From: Coriaria nepalensis
Taxonomy: Eukaryota > Streptophyta > Magnoliopsida > Cucurbitales > Coriariaceae
NCBI GenBank assembly: GCA_027186245.1
Contig: CP114492.1
Span: forward strand, 9,948,501-10,012,500
DNA: 64,000 nt
Direction of reading: 5' to 3'
Part shown: positions 43,201 to 52,745 of the stretch, piece after piece
Numbering within the stretch: position 1 is the stretch's first letter
Layout of the letters: every line of letters starts with the position of its first letter
Translations under genes and position numbers: made by a program
The notes under the pieces: generated by a model
Told to the model about the DNA's origin: nothing
Seen by the model: the letters and a program-made list of their open reading frames with translations, nothing else
Databases searched by the model: none

Positions 43201-44420
43201 CAGCTATTTAGAAATGGAGCTTATTCCAAATGGACGAAGAATGCATTTCTCAATGGCGATTTAGACGAAGAAATTTATCTTAAACCTCATCCAGGTTTTG
43301 AGCATCTACCTCATAAGGTTTGTTGTCTTAGAAAAGCTCTTTACGTTCTCAAAAACCTCCTCGTGCTTGGTTTTCCAAGTTTAGTTCAGTATTGTCTCAG
43401 CAAGGCTTCACTCTAGTACATATGAATATGCTCTCTTTATCTATCATTCTGAGGTTGGTATTATTATTCTTCTATTGTATGTTGATGATATGGTTATTAC
43501 GGGTGATGATCGTTCTGGCATTCATACACTTCAACAATTTCTTAGTCAACAGTTTGAAGTGAAGGATTTGAGTTCTCTTAGTCATTTGTTGGGTCTTGAG
43601 GTGTCATCCTCCTCAGATGGGCATTATCTCTCACAAGCTAAATACGCTTTCAAACTCTTGACTCGTGTCGGGTTAATAGATAATAAGATTGTTGACATCC
43701 CACTAGAGACAAATGTTAAGCTTCTTAATGGCGACGGTGAACTTTAGCCGATGTCACTCTTTACCAATAATTGGTTAGCAGTCTCATTTATTTGACCGTC
43801 ACTCGTTCTGATATCTCTTATGCAGTAGCTTTGGTCAATCAATTCATGCATTCTTCTTGCTCCACTCATTATGTCGTTGTTCTTAAGATTCTCTGATATG
43901 TAAAAGAGACTTTATTTCATGAAATCATTTTTTCTTCTCACTTATTGCCCGACCTTCAGGTATATTTTGACACTGATTGAGCAGGCGATCCTACCGACCG
44001 CCGTTCCACCACTCTTACTCGGCACAGAGGCTAAGTATCGAGCACTAACAGACACTACTTCTAAACTCTTATGGCTTCGATGGTTATTACGAGATATGAG
44101 TGTTTATATTGCCAGTAGTTCTCCTATTCATTGCGATAATATCAGTGTTATTCAGATCATACATAATAATGTTTTTCACGAATGTCAGAAACATATTAAG
44201 ATAGACTGTCATTTCATCTAGTATCATATCAGGCAAGTCACTCTTCAATTGCATCATGTTACTTCTGCTGATCAACTTGCTGATATTTTTATCAAGGCTC
44301 ATCCTCTGGACATCATCATGATCTAGTTTGCAAACTTGACATCTTCGATCCCTTCGTAAGTTTGAGGAGAGAGGGTGTCAGTTGTATATTCCTCTAATTA
44401 TGTTGATTGAGAAATTGATG
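40255..44420 (+). mobile_element. Degenerate Ty1/Copia retrotransposon remnant II
   Basis: A short LTR-like block (about 40255-40368, beginning TGTTAG and ending before ctcaac) is followed by a mutated tRNA-Met primer site (tggtatcgg; the usual form is tggtatcagagc). Then come gag-like frames (about 40880-41400, with DFHSHVTYLWDQLSQADPTF), a degraded zinc knuckle (near 41540), integrase pieces (LDMWGPAPTPN, AVYIINHVPSTTLSN), reverse transcriptase with YVDDMVITGDD (43478-43510), and RNase H (EAKYRALTDTTSKLLWLRWL, then HCDN). A polypurine tract (44361-44375) precedes TGTCAGTTG, the presumed 3' LTR start. Dozens of stops make it inert. The two LTR-like ends do not obviously match each other, so it may be a mosaic. 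Confidence 0.8.
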
Positions 44421-45371
44421 TAATTGTCTAAATTCATACAATCTGGTTGTGATTGATTTTTATTCCATCTCAACCGTATGTCTTGATTGATTCAGGTCCC
44501 CCATACAATTTTAACCAAATTCAAATCCCGGAAAACCAGCACCCTTTCCGAGCAAAACCACATCAATCCCCTGTAAACCACCGCAAACTTTCCTCCCAAA
44601 ACCGCAATTTCCCTCTAAACAACCACCAATTTTTCATAGCAAACGCGATATGCCGAATGCATTACCGTGTAAACAAAAATGACTCAGCTTCTCCCTCTCT
44701 TTTTATTTTTTTTTTATTTTTTTCTTTATGGACTATATTATTAATCAAAAAAAAAAAAAAAAAACCTATAAACACGAACTAATATAAGGGACGGTTCATG
44801 ATAATTGAAATCTACAGACTAGTACAGTGGGGGAAAAATATGATAATTAAAATCTACCACCTTAGATTATTATTTTTTAATTATAAAAAAAAAAAAAAAA
44901 AAAAGAGACCTACCACCTTTTAAACTTGCTAATGTTAGCAGTTGGGTTTTATTTTCAACTCATTACAATTTCTTGGATGTTATAGTTCGTTTGTGCATGC
45001 CGTGTGGGACCTATACCATATATCTGAAAAGTCCTGGTAACTGCATGTCTGCATCCTCATTCTTCAGTTGGCACTGCCTTTCTGAACGCATACTCACACT
45101 ATCATTGATTAAAAGGTAACAATTATGGTATCTTTGTCTCTTATTTAGTTATGTTAGTTTCATCACTTTCATAACTGTCCAATCATATCTTTGCATTTTC
45201 CTGAATTAGAAACCGTGTCGGGCTCCGAAAGGTAAGTTTCCATGAAAACGGCCTAACCGGCTAATCAGCTTTCTGCTTCTGGGACTGCTCCATTTTTCCA
45301 AATCAAGCTATAACAAACCTTTTTTCTTTTACGCCCACCACCGCAGGAAAACAGTTGCTGCTAGTATAATC
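44421..45371. other. Intergenic and upstream region of the ATPase-like gene
   Basis: Low-complexity DNA with A-runs near 44749-44764 and 44886-44904. No gene was seen. The last 300 bp is presumably the promoter and 5' UTR of the gene at 45372; no TATA box stands out. Confidence 0.4.
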
Positions 45372-48300
45372 ATGAACTCCACTGCTGCTGATGCCACCAC
45401 CACCTCCGCAGAGAAGCTGTGGCGGAGGAGCTGCCTATCTGTGTTCTTCATCATCAAAACGAAAAGATCCAAAGCTACAGCTGAAGCCCAGCAGCCTGGC
45501 CAGTCTTCCTCACACCATGTCATCGATGTATTTCCCAACGAACAAGTTCAGCCTGTTCTCCGTCAGATTGTGAAACAAAAAGACTTTAATGCTCTCCAGA
45601 GTCGCGGTGGTATCGAATGGGTCCAATCAGTTCTGAACTCTCCATGTTCACAGGTAAATTAGTGAAGACTAAAAAAAGAGTTCCCTTTAGAAAGCTAAGA
45701 GGAAAGAGAAAGAAAAAATGCATATTTTTTGAATTCTGTGTTTTGTTCTATCAGAGAACTGCAATTCATGGTGATGGTCAACAAGCAGCAAAAGGGTGGA
45801 AATGGATAAAAAAAACAAGTTTTTGGTACTTCTTATTGAAGTCCTTAAACACATACACAATCTTATTGCTCTTCATTTCAGCCATGTTTTCTCTAGCAAT
45901 TCATATTATGCACGACGGATCCAAAAATGGATGGCGAGAAGGTGTTACTATACTCATTGCTCTGTTCTTGATCGTTGCTTTAACTGCAACCTCGAACTTT
46001 TACCAGGAAAGAAAGAGGAAAAAACAGCTGTTGAAATATGAGAGTGAACTGAAAGTGACAGTTGAAAGAGGAGGAGGAAAAACACAAGTCTCGGTTTCAG
46101 AGATTTTAGTGGGTGATAAAGTATATCTCAAGGAAGGTGATTCTGTTCCGGCTGATGGGTTGTTCTTAGATGGTAAAGATCTAATTTTGGACCAAGTTTT
46201 AAACCCGGAAATCAATTCTAATCAAAACCCGTTTTTGCTTTCTGGTTCTAAGGTTGTAAAAGGCCAGGGTTGCATGATTGTGATATCAGTTGGAGCTGAT
46301 ACAGTTTTAGGCGAGGGACTAAACTCTGCGATAAATAATAATAATCCAACTGTGAAAACTCTGATGCAATCTCAGATGGATAAAATGAATACACTTATCG
46401 ATGTAATTGCTCTTGGCATATCTGTTCTGATTATGTTCGTGGTTTTCATGCGACTTGTGTCCGGAAAACATGACAATTACAACGAAATGCCGGAAATGAA
46501 AGGTGAAATGAAGATGACGATGACCTTCAAGTTGTTTGAGGAGATCTTTCTCATGTCTAAATCAACGGTTCCGGTCTTAATAACTTCTTTGACGGCTATT
46601 GTGATCGGAATTCAACATGGTGTTCCGATCATGATCTCATTATCTCTTTCTTATTGGAATGAAAGGGTCATTTCTAATGGAGGGAATCTGCAGTATCTTT
46701 CGGTTCTTGGCGATTTGGGCCTTCTTTCTGTTATCTGCATAGATGTAACGGGTTTCTCTAGGAAAATGGAAGTTGGGGAATTTTGGATCGGGGAAAAAGA
46801 ATTGAGCTCTACGGATCTTGAACTCGAATCTGATGGAGCTCTTCTTGAAGTTTTCCGTCAAAAGATTCGTGGGACCGTTCTTGAACCTGAAAAGAATGAG
46901 GATCGAGCAAGTTATTCAATCAGTTTATGGGCGGAATCATCAAGATGGTGTTTGGACATGGAATCTGTGAATAGAAATTTCAACCTTATAGAATTTGAAA
47001 ATTTCAGACTTCCTAACAGAAATATAGGAGGGCGGGAAGGAAATGAAAATCCCCATTTGCACTTCAAAGGAGCTGCATCGACGATTTTGGGAATGTGTTC
47101 TTGCTATTATAAAATCAGAGGGGGAATTCATGCCATGGAGAATCAGAGAATTTACTTTGAAAGATTGATTGAACGCATGGAGGTTAAGGGCCTTACACCT
47201 ATTGCATTTGCTTGTAAACAGACTAAACAAGTACAAGGACATGAAGGCGGTGGATTGGCACTGTTGGCATTAGTCGGTTTGAAGCATCCGGGTTCAGAAG
47301 ATATCAAGAAAGAGATCGAAAAACTTAAAGGAATTGGAGTAAATGTCATCTTAGTATCAGAAGATGAACTCTCTAAAGTGAAAGACACGGCTTGTGAGCT
47401 CGGCATATTCCGTTGCAGTTCAGAAATAGATTCACTTGAAGGTCCAGAAATTCATATAACAGATTCTGCTGAGCTGGCAAGGAAGCTGAATCGAACCAAG
47501 GTAGTTGCAAAAGCTCGGTCTAAGGACAAGCTTGTATTGGTAGAACACTGGCAAAAAGAAGGCCAAGTAGTTGCATTTATAGGAGGTTTGAGTACGAGTG
47601 ACATTCCGGTTTTACGAAAATCCGACGTTGGGATCAGTATTAACGGCCAGAGCACGGAATTAGCTAAGATTGTCTCTGATCTAAGGGTTGAAAATGTTGG
47701 CTCCTTGAATGAGATTATAATCCTCTGTAGATGTGCTTACATTAACATACAAGTGTTCTATCAGCTCCAATTCACTGCTAGCATTTCCGGGTTGTTCATA
47801 ACCTTTTTCTCAACAAGCATGTCGGGCAAATCTCCAATTTCTTCATTCCATATGATATGGATGAGTTTGATCTTGTCCTTTCTTGGTGGAGCAATGATGG
47901 TAATGAAGCTAAAAGAGGAAAAATTAGAAGGCAGAGATCAAGGACTGATAAATAGAGCCATACGCAACAAGATACTGGTTCAACTACTTTACCAGACTGT
48001 TGTTTTGCTGATATTTGACTTTAAAGGACAAGCTGTTCTTGGGCTGAATGAAGATGTTAGACATACCATGGTTTTCAATGCTTTCATCCTTTGTCAGGTG
48101 TTCAATCAAGTTAATGCTATGGAGATAGAGAAGAAGGAAGTGTTTAGAGTTGTTCTTCAGAGCTATTGGTTCTTGCTGGTTTTTGTGGTTGTAGTGGTAA
48201 TCCAGGTGATGCTTATTGAGTTCGCCGGAAATGTTTTGGATTGTGTGAGGCTAAATGCCGCCCAATGGACCCTTTGTTTGCTTGTTGCAGTACTTCCATG

Positions 48301-48409
48301 GAGATTGAAGTGGGCTCTCAACTTGATGTTCTTCATCTTTTCAAGACTTGTTCATGCTTTAGGTTCGGTCTCTTCCCGGTGGGCTGTTTTTTTCTTCCTT
48401 GTACAATAA
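45372..48409 (+). CDS. ACA12/13-type P2B Ca2+-ATPase homologue lacking catalytic motifs (pseudoenzyme)
   Basis: Two exons (45372-45653, 45755-48409; a phase-0 intron of 101 bp) encode 978 residues with the full P2B layout. There is an N-terminal basic aromatic segment like a calmodulin site (KLWRRSCLSVFFIIKTKR), ten-helix-type hydrophobicity, and N and P domains with FKGAAS retained. The key motifs are replaced. The phosphorylation site DKTGTLT is DVTGFSR (Asp424 remains, Lys is lost). TGES is lost (about residue 244, LNPEIN). PEGLP in helix 4 is QHGVP (about 382). The TGD of the P domain is SED (629-631). The hinge TGDGTND is IGGLSTSD (about 703-710). The helix-6 Asn and Asp are Ser798 and Ser802. 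Ca2+ pumping is therefore very unlikely. The long open frame argues for a retained protein with another, perhaps regulatory, role. Confidence 0.88.
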
Positions 48410-49124
48410 TATTTTTCCCCACCGGAAAGCGCCAAGACGATTCAGTAGCAGACAGGTCACTTTTCACTTCTTAGTTCCTTCTGTCAGTAATGCAGATAGA
48501 TGCTCATACTGCATAATTCAGGATAGGCACTGTAAAAATGAATTAAGCTGTATAGATTTCTAGGTGCCCCTTTCTTTAACTTGTGGCTTAGAAAGGGTAG
48601 AGTTGTGGTTCTGTGCTCCATTGATTTGGTTATGTGGACACCATGCCATTAGCTTTTAGCCCAGGAAAAAACAGTGTAAGATTATGCTCTACTCATGAGG
48701 TTTATTAAAATTACACTTTGGCCCCTTATGATTTGAAATATCATATTTTAGATTATCTACTCCGTACATTTGCAGGAAATAATGTTTTGATTCTTTCTTT
48801 TTCATTCACTGACTGGATTGGGTTTGTATTATTACCGTTGATGATAATAGAGAGAGTCAGAACACAAAAGACAGTCAAGAACTGTAATTTTATAAAAATT
48901 TCAGGGGTTCAAATATAATTTCAGGTAATTAATTCAAAAACTTGTGGCCTGTGTTATACAACCCCACCACCAAGATTTTTGGCTTGCCACATGGCTTAAC
49001 AACACCTTCTGTTTATCTGAGAAAAATCTGATTAGCAATCTACATTCTACTCGAAGGACCAATAAGATGTTGCTGACATGGTGCTATCCTAATCTACAAC
49101 ACCATTCCCATTCCAAATTTGCAA
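48410..49124. other. 3' flank of the ATPase-like gene and LHCB2 upstream region
   Basis: AT-rich DNA without a gene. The region from about 48900 onward is the likely light-regulated promoter of LHCB2. I did not find a perfect G-box. Confidence 0.45.
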
Positions 49125-49132
49125 TATATATA
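49125..49132 (+). promoter_or_regulatory. TATA box of LHCB2
   Basis: A tatatata string at 49125-49132 lies 102 bp before the ATG at 49234. This is the normal arrangement for a highly expressed light-harvesting gene with a short 5' UTR. Confidence 0.6.
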
Positions 49133-49233
49133 CTCGCCCCCCAACCATAAGTCCTCACAGTCTTCTCACCAGCTCATTTCTTAAAACCCAATCATATACA
49201 TTCACCTAATAAGAAATTTGACCACAACCAATC

Positions 49234-50113
49234 ATGGCCACCTCTGCCCTTCAACAGTCAGCATTTTCCGGCCAGACTGCCTTGAAACAGTCCAATGAGC
49301 TCATCCGCAAATCCGGAACCTTCAATGGGGGCCGCACCACCATGAGGAGGACCGTCAAAAGTGCTCCCCAAAGCATCTGGTAACTAGATACTCTTTTTTA
49401 ACAGTGTTACAAAGTTTATAATCTAGAATCAATAAAATAATATGCTAAATTGATAAAACAGGTATGGACCAGACCGCCCAAAGTACTTGGGCCCATTCTC
49501 CGAACAAACCCCATCATACCTGACTGGTGAGTTCCCCGGTGACTATGGATGGGACACAGCCGGACTATCAGCTGACCCTGAGACCTTTGCCAAGAACAGA
49601 GAGCTCGAGGTGATCCACAGCAGGTGGGCCATGCTTGGTGCACTGGGATGTGTCTTCCCAGAAGTTCTTTCAAAGAACGGTGTCAAGTTCGGTGAAGCAG
49701 TCTGGTTCAAGGCTGGAGCTCAGATCTTCTCAGAGGGTGGCCTTGATTACCTAGGCAACCCCAACCTGGTTCATGCTCAGAGCATCCTAGCAATCTGGGC
49801 CGTCCAGGTGGTGCTCATGGGATTCATTGAAGGTTACAGAGTTGGAGGCGGGCCCCTCGGTGAAGGGTTGGACCCACTTTACCCAGGTGGTGCTTTTGAC
49901 CCTCTTGGATTGGCTGATGATCCTGATGCTTTTGCTGAATTGAAGGTGAAGGAACTCAAGAACGGAAGACTTGCAATGTTCTCCATGTTTGGATTCTTCG
50001 TTCAAGCTATCGTAACTGGAAAGGGTCCAATTGAGAACCTTTTTGACCACGTAGCTGACCCAGTAGCCAACAATGCTTGGGCCTATGCTACTAACTTTGT
50101 CCCCGGAAAATGA
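49234..50113 (+). CDS. LHCB2: Chlorophyll a/b-binding protein of LHCII, type 2 (LHCB2)
   Basis: Two exons (49234-49379 and 49462-50113) encode 265 residues. The intron splits the Trp codon of [15 protein letters not shown], as expected for LHCB2 (LHCB1 genes lack it). The N-terminus is a chloroplast transit peptide, then the mature start [12 protein letters not shown] with the Thr that the STN7 kinase phosphorylates during state transitions. Helix signatures are [17 protein letters not shown] (helix B), [20 protein letters not shown] (helix C) and [20 protein letters not shown] (helix A), including the ExxHxR and ExxNxR chlorophyll ligands. The protein forms LHCII trimers in thylakoids. It looks fully functional and runs convergent with the PPR gene at 50298. 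Confidence 0.96.
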
Positions 50114-50297
50114 AGAAAAGTCAATGCCTTTCTCTGAGTGTATAACATTACCCCAAGCTTATTTCTGCCTTTGTTTGTAAGTTCTCAAGCTATGGAAGTA
50201 TTCCACAGTATTGATGTAATTTTACTGGTAGAAATTGCTTGTAATTCGAACTTGTATCATTAATACCACTATCTCTATGCTTTTTGATTTTTTTTTC

Positions 50298-52364
50298 TCA
50301 CCAAAAGTCTTTGCAAGAACAAGACCCGTCATTGAAGTGATGGAATCGGCTATTATCTCTGATAATAATCTCACGGTTATAAATATGAGAGAGGAGTTTA
50401 GTTACTGAATGGCAATCATTGCAAATACGAAGATTCTTAATGACCCGAATGGGACTTCCATAGTCCACATTAATGAGACCATAAGCAATAGCCAACCTCT
50501 CACTATGGTTTTCTAGTTCGACTTTCTTCTCTTCTTCATCTTCGATATAGACCAGAACCTGGCTTGTGTCTGGAACATGCCCTGCAACTTTCAACTTCTC
50601 TGTCATCTCCCTACGTTTCAAATATATCTCTTTGCTTCTCGGATGCGATTTATCGCCCACAATGAAATCATTAATCACCCCTCTAATTTCGATCGAACTC
50701 AATCCTGGTTCCTTTCTAACGCCTCTGTTCTTCATCACCTCTCTTACTTCTGAAACTTTTTCCCACAAACCAGCTGAAGCATAGATATTAGAAAGAACAA
50801 TGTAACAGCCTATAGTTTCCGGAGCCAATTCGATCACTTTATGAGCTGCATATTCACCAAGGTTTATGTTTTTATAAATCCTACAACCACTAAGTAAACT
50901 CATCCAAATAACCTTGTTAGGTCTCATGGGCATTTTTTCAATGACATTCTTTGCCTTTTCTAAATACCCAGCTCGACATAGAATGTCCACTAAGCAACCA
51001 TAGTGTTCAATTATTGGCTTGATTCCATAGTCATTTACCATCATTTTAAAATACATATGACCCTCATTTACCATTCCAGCATGACTACAGGCATTCAAAA
51101 CCCCAATGAAAGTAATTGCATTAGGCTTCAATCCATTTTCTAGCATTTTGAGAAATACTTTGAGAGCTTGATCGGCCAAACCATACATTCCTAAGCCTAT
51201 GATTATGGCAGTCCAGTGCCCTACCTTTTTCCGGGTTATAGACCGGAAAACTCTCAGAGCACTTTCAATGCTTCCACTCTTGGAGTACATTTCTATCAGA
51301 GATATACCGAGCACTCCGTTTATATCATATCCTATTTTCATCATAAAAGAATGAATCCATCTTCCTGTACTAAGACTCACTAACCCTGAAATTGCAGAAA
51401 GAACACTGACTATTGTGGCATTATTTGGCAATAGATCTTCCTTCAACATGACTATAAACAAGTTAAGGACTTCCATGAACTGCCCGTTAAATTCATATCC
51501 AGATATCATAGAATTCCATGTGATTAGGTTCTTTGTCAGCATCTGATTAAATAACTGTTTTGCCGAGTAAAATTCACCGGATTTCATATACCCATTAATC
51601 ATTGCATTCCATGACACCAGATTTTTACATGGCATTTGATCGAATATCTGTCTAGCTGTCTCAATTTTGCCGCTTTTTGAGAACCCATCAACTAGAACAG
51701 TCCATGAAAAGGAATCCCTTTCGGGCATTTCACTAAACAGCTTTCTTGCAAGTTCAACTTTACCGCATCTCGCATAACCATCAATCAAAGAGTTCCAAGA
51801 AACTAAATCCCTATCAGACATTTCATCAAACACTTTCTGGGCCGAGCCAATCACACCACACTTGGAATACATACTAACCAAACTACTCTGCACAAACTTA
51901 TCCAAACCAAACCCAATTTTCAATACCAAGCCATGAATCTGCTGCCCTTCCTCTACCGCACTTAACCGAGCACAACCCTTTATGACACAAGGCAAGGTGA
52001 AGCTATCTGGCATGAACTCACAAACCAGCTCAGAAAACAGAGCAATGGCATCATTTGACCGTTGGTTTTCAACATAGCACTTGATAACAACGTTCCACGA
52101 AATCAAACTGGGTTCTTCAATATGATCGAAAACCGACCGAGCATATTCGAGATTATTGATTTTGGGACCAGCGTAAAGAGCTAAAAGACGGGAATTCACA
52201 GAAGGGTGGTTAAAAATACCATTTTTGAAGGATAAAGCATGTAGCTGCTTCGCTTCTCGTTGAGATTCGTAGGTTTGAAGAGATACAAGGAGGTCCTGAA
52301 AATTGAGTGGTTGAAGGGATTGAGAAACTGATAATGAATTTAACATTTTTTTTTTCTCCAACAA
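50298..52364 (-). CDS. PLS-class pentatricopeptide repeat protein with DYW domain
   Basis: An intronless minus-strand gene of up to 688 residues; the Met at residue 7 (52346) is an equally good start. About a dozen PPR motifs of P, L and S type (for example DLVSWNSLIDGYARCGKVEL, NLVSWNAMINGYMKSGEFYS) are followed by E/E+ motifs and a DYW cytidine-deaminase-like domain. That domain has the HSERLA (HxE) zinc and proton-shuttle motif, CNDCH, and the end FNDGSCSCKDFW (DFW in place of DYW). Such proteins bind specific organelle transcripts and usually convert a chosen C to U. The target is unknown. Import into mitochondria or plastids is expected, but no clear targeting peptide can be called by eye. 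Confidence 0.93.
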   Translation of the reverse strand: MLEKKKMLNSLSVSQSLQPLNFQDLLVSLQTYESQREAKQLHALSFKNGIFNHPSVNSRLLALYAGPKINNLEYARSVFDHIEEPSLISWNVVIKCYVENQRSNDAIALFSELVCEFMPDSFTLPCVIKGCARLSAVEEGQQIHGLVLKIGFGLDKFVQSSLVSMYSKCGVIGSAQKVFDEMSDRDLVSWNSLIDGYARCGKVELARKLFSEMPERDSFSWTVLVDGFSKSGKIETARQIFDQMPCKNLVSWNAMINGYMKSGEFYSAKQLFNQMLTKNLITWNSMISGYEFNGQFMEVLNLFIVMLKEDLLPNNATIVSVLSAISGLVSLSTGRWIHSFMMKIGYDINGVLGISLIEMYSKSGSIESALRVFRSITRKKVGHWTAIIIGLGMYGLADQALKVFLKMLENGLKPNAITFIGVLNACSHAGMVNEGHMYFKMMVNDYGIKPIIEHYGCLVDILCRAGYLEKAKNVIEKMPMRPNKVIWMSLLSGCRIYKNINLGEYAAHKVIELAPETIGCYIVLSNIYASAGLWEKVSEVREVMKNRGVRKEPGLSSIEIRGVINDFIVGDKSHPRSKEIYLKRREMTEKLKVAGHVPDTSQVLVYIEDEEEKKVELENHSERLAIAYGLINVDYGSPIRVIKNLRICNDCHSVTKLLSHIYNREIIIRDNSRFHHFNDGSCSCKDFW

Positions 52365-52745
52365 CTCAGAGACAGATCCTCAGAAGTCAGAATACATAGA
52401 TTAATTAGCAGAGTAGCGAGTTCATATCAAGAAGATGAGCACGTGATTATCATGTGAGAGTTCAGCGTCGTTTTGATCGTAAGAACAAAAAAAAAAAGAA
52501 GTAAGAACCCACTTCCAGAAACAGGCCCATATATATCTACGGCCCAACTCAAACCACCCCCGCCTTCTTCTTCCCGCATGTTGCAGCGGGTTCGTTCGCT
52601 CGCAGCTTTCTAAGCTATGGTTTGGGCAACGCCCACGTCGATGAATTTCTTGCGATTTCAAGAAAAAGACAACGAAATTGCCGAATACCCAGATCTCTAA
52701 ACGAGCCTCCAAAACGAGAGTAATGAACAACCATCGAAATCAGAG
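52365..52745. promoter_or_regulatory. Shared intergenic promoter of the two divergent PPR genes
   Basis: Only 381 bp separate the start codons of the minus-strand DYW PPR and the plus-strand P-class PPR. There is no TATA box at a useful distance. ggccca occurs near 52527 and 52539. A bidirectional promoter is inferred. Confidence 0.45.

Noticed and set aside
45617..45754. In-frame upstream extension of the ATPase exon 2 (an ATG at 45617 without splicing)
   Set aside because: Residues from this extension do not match P2B ATPases. Splicing 45653 to 45755 keeps phase and joins matching N-terminal sequence.
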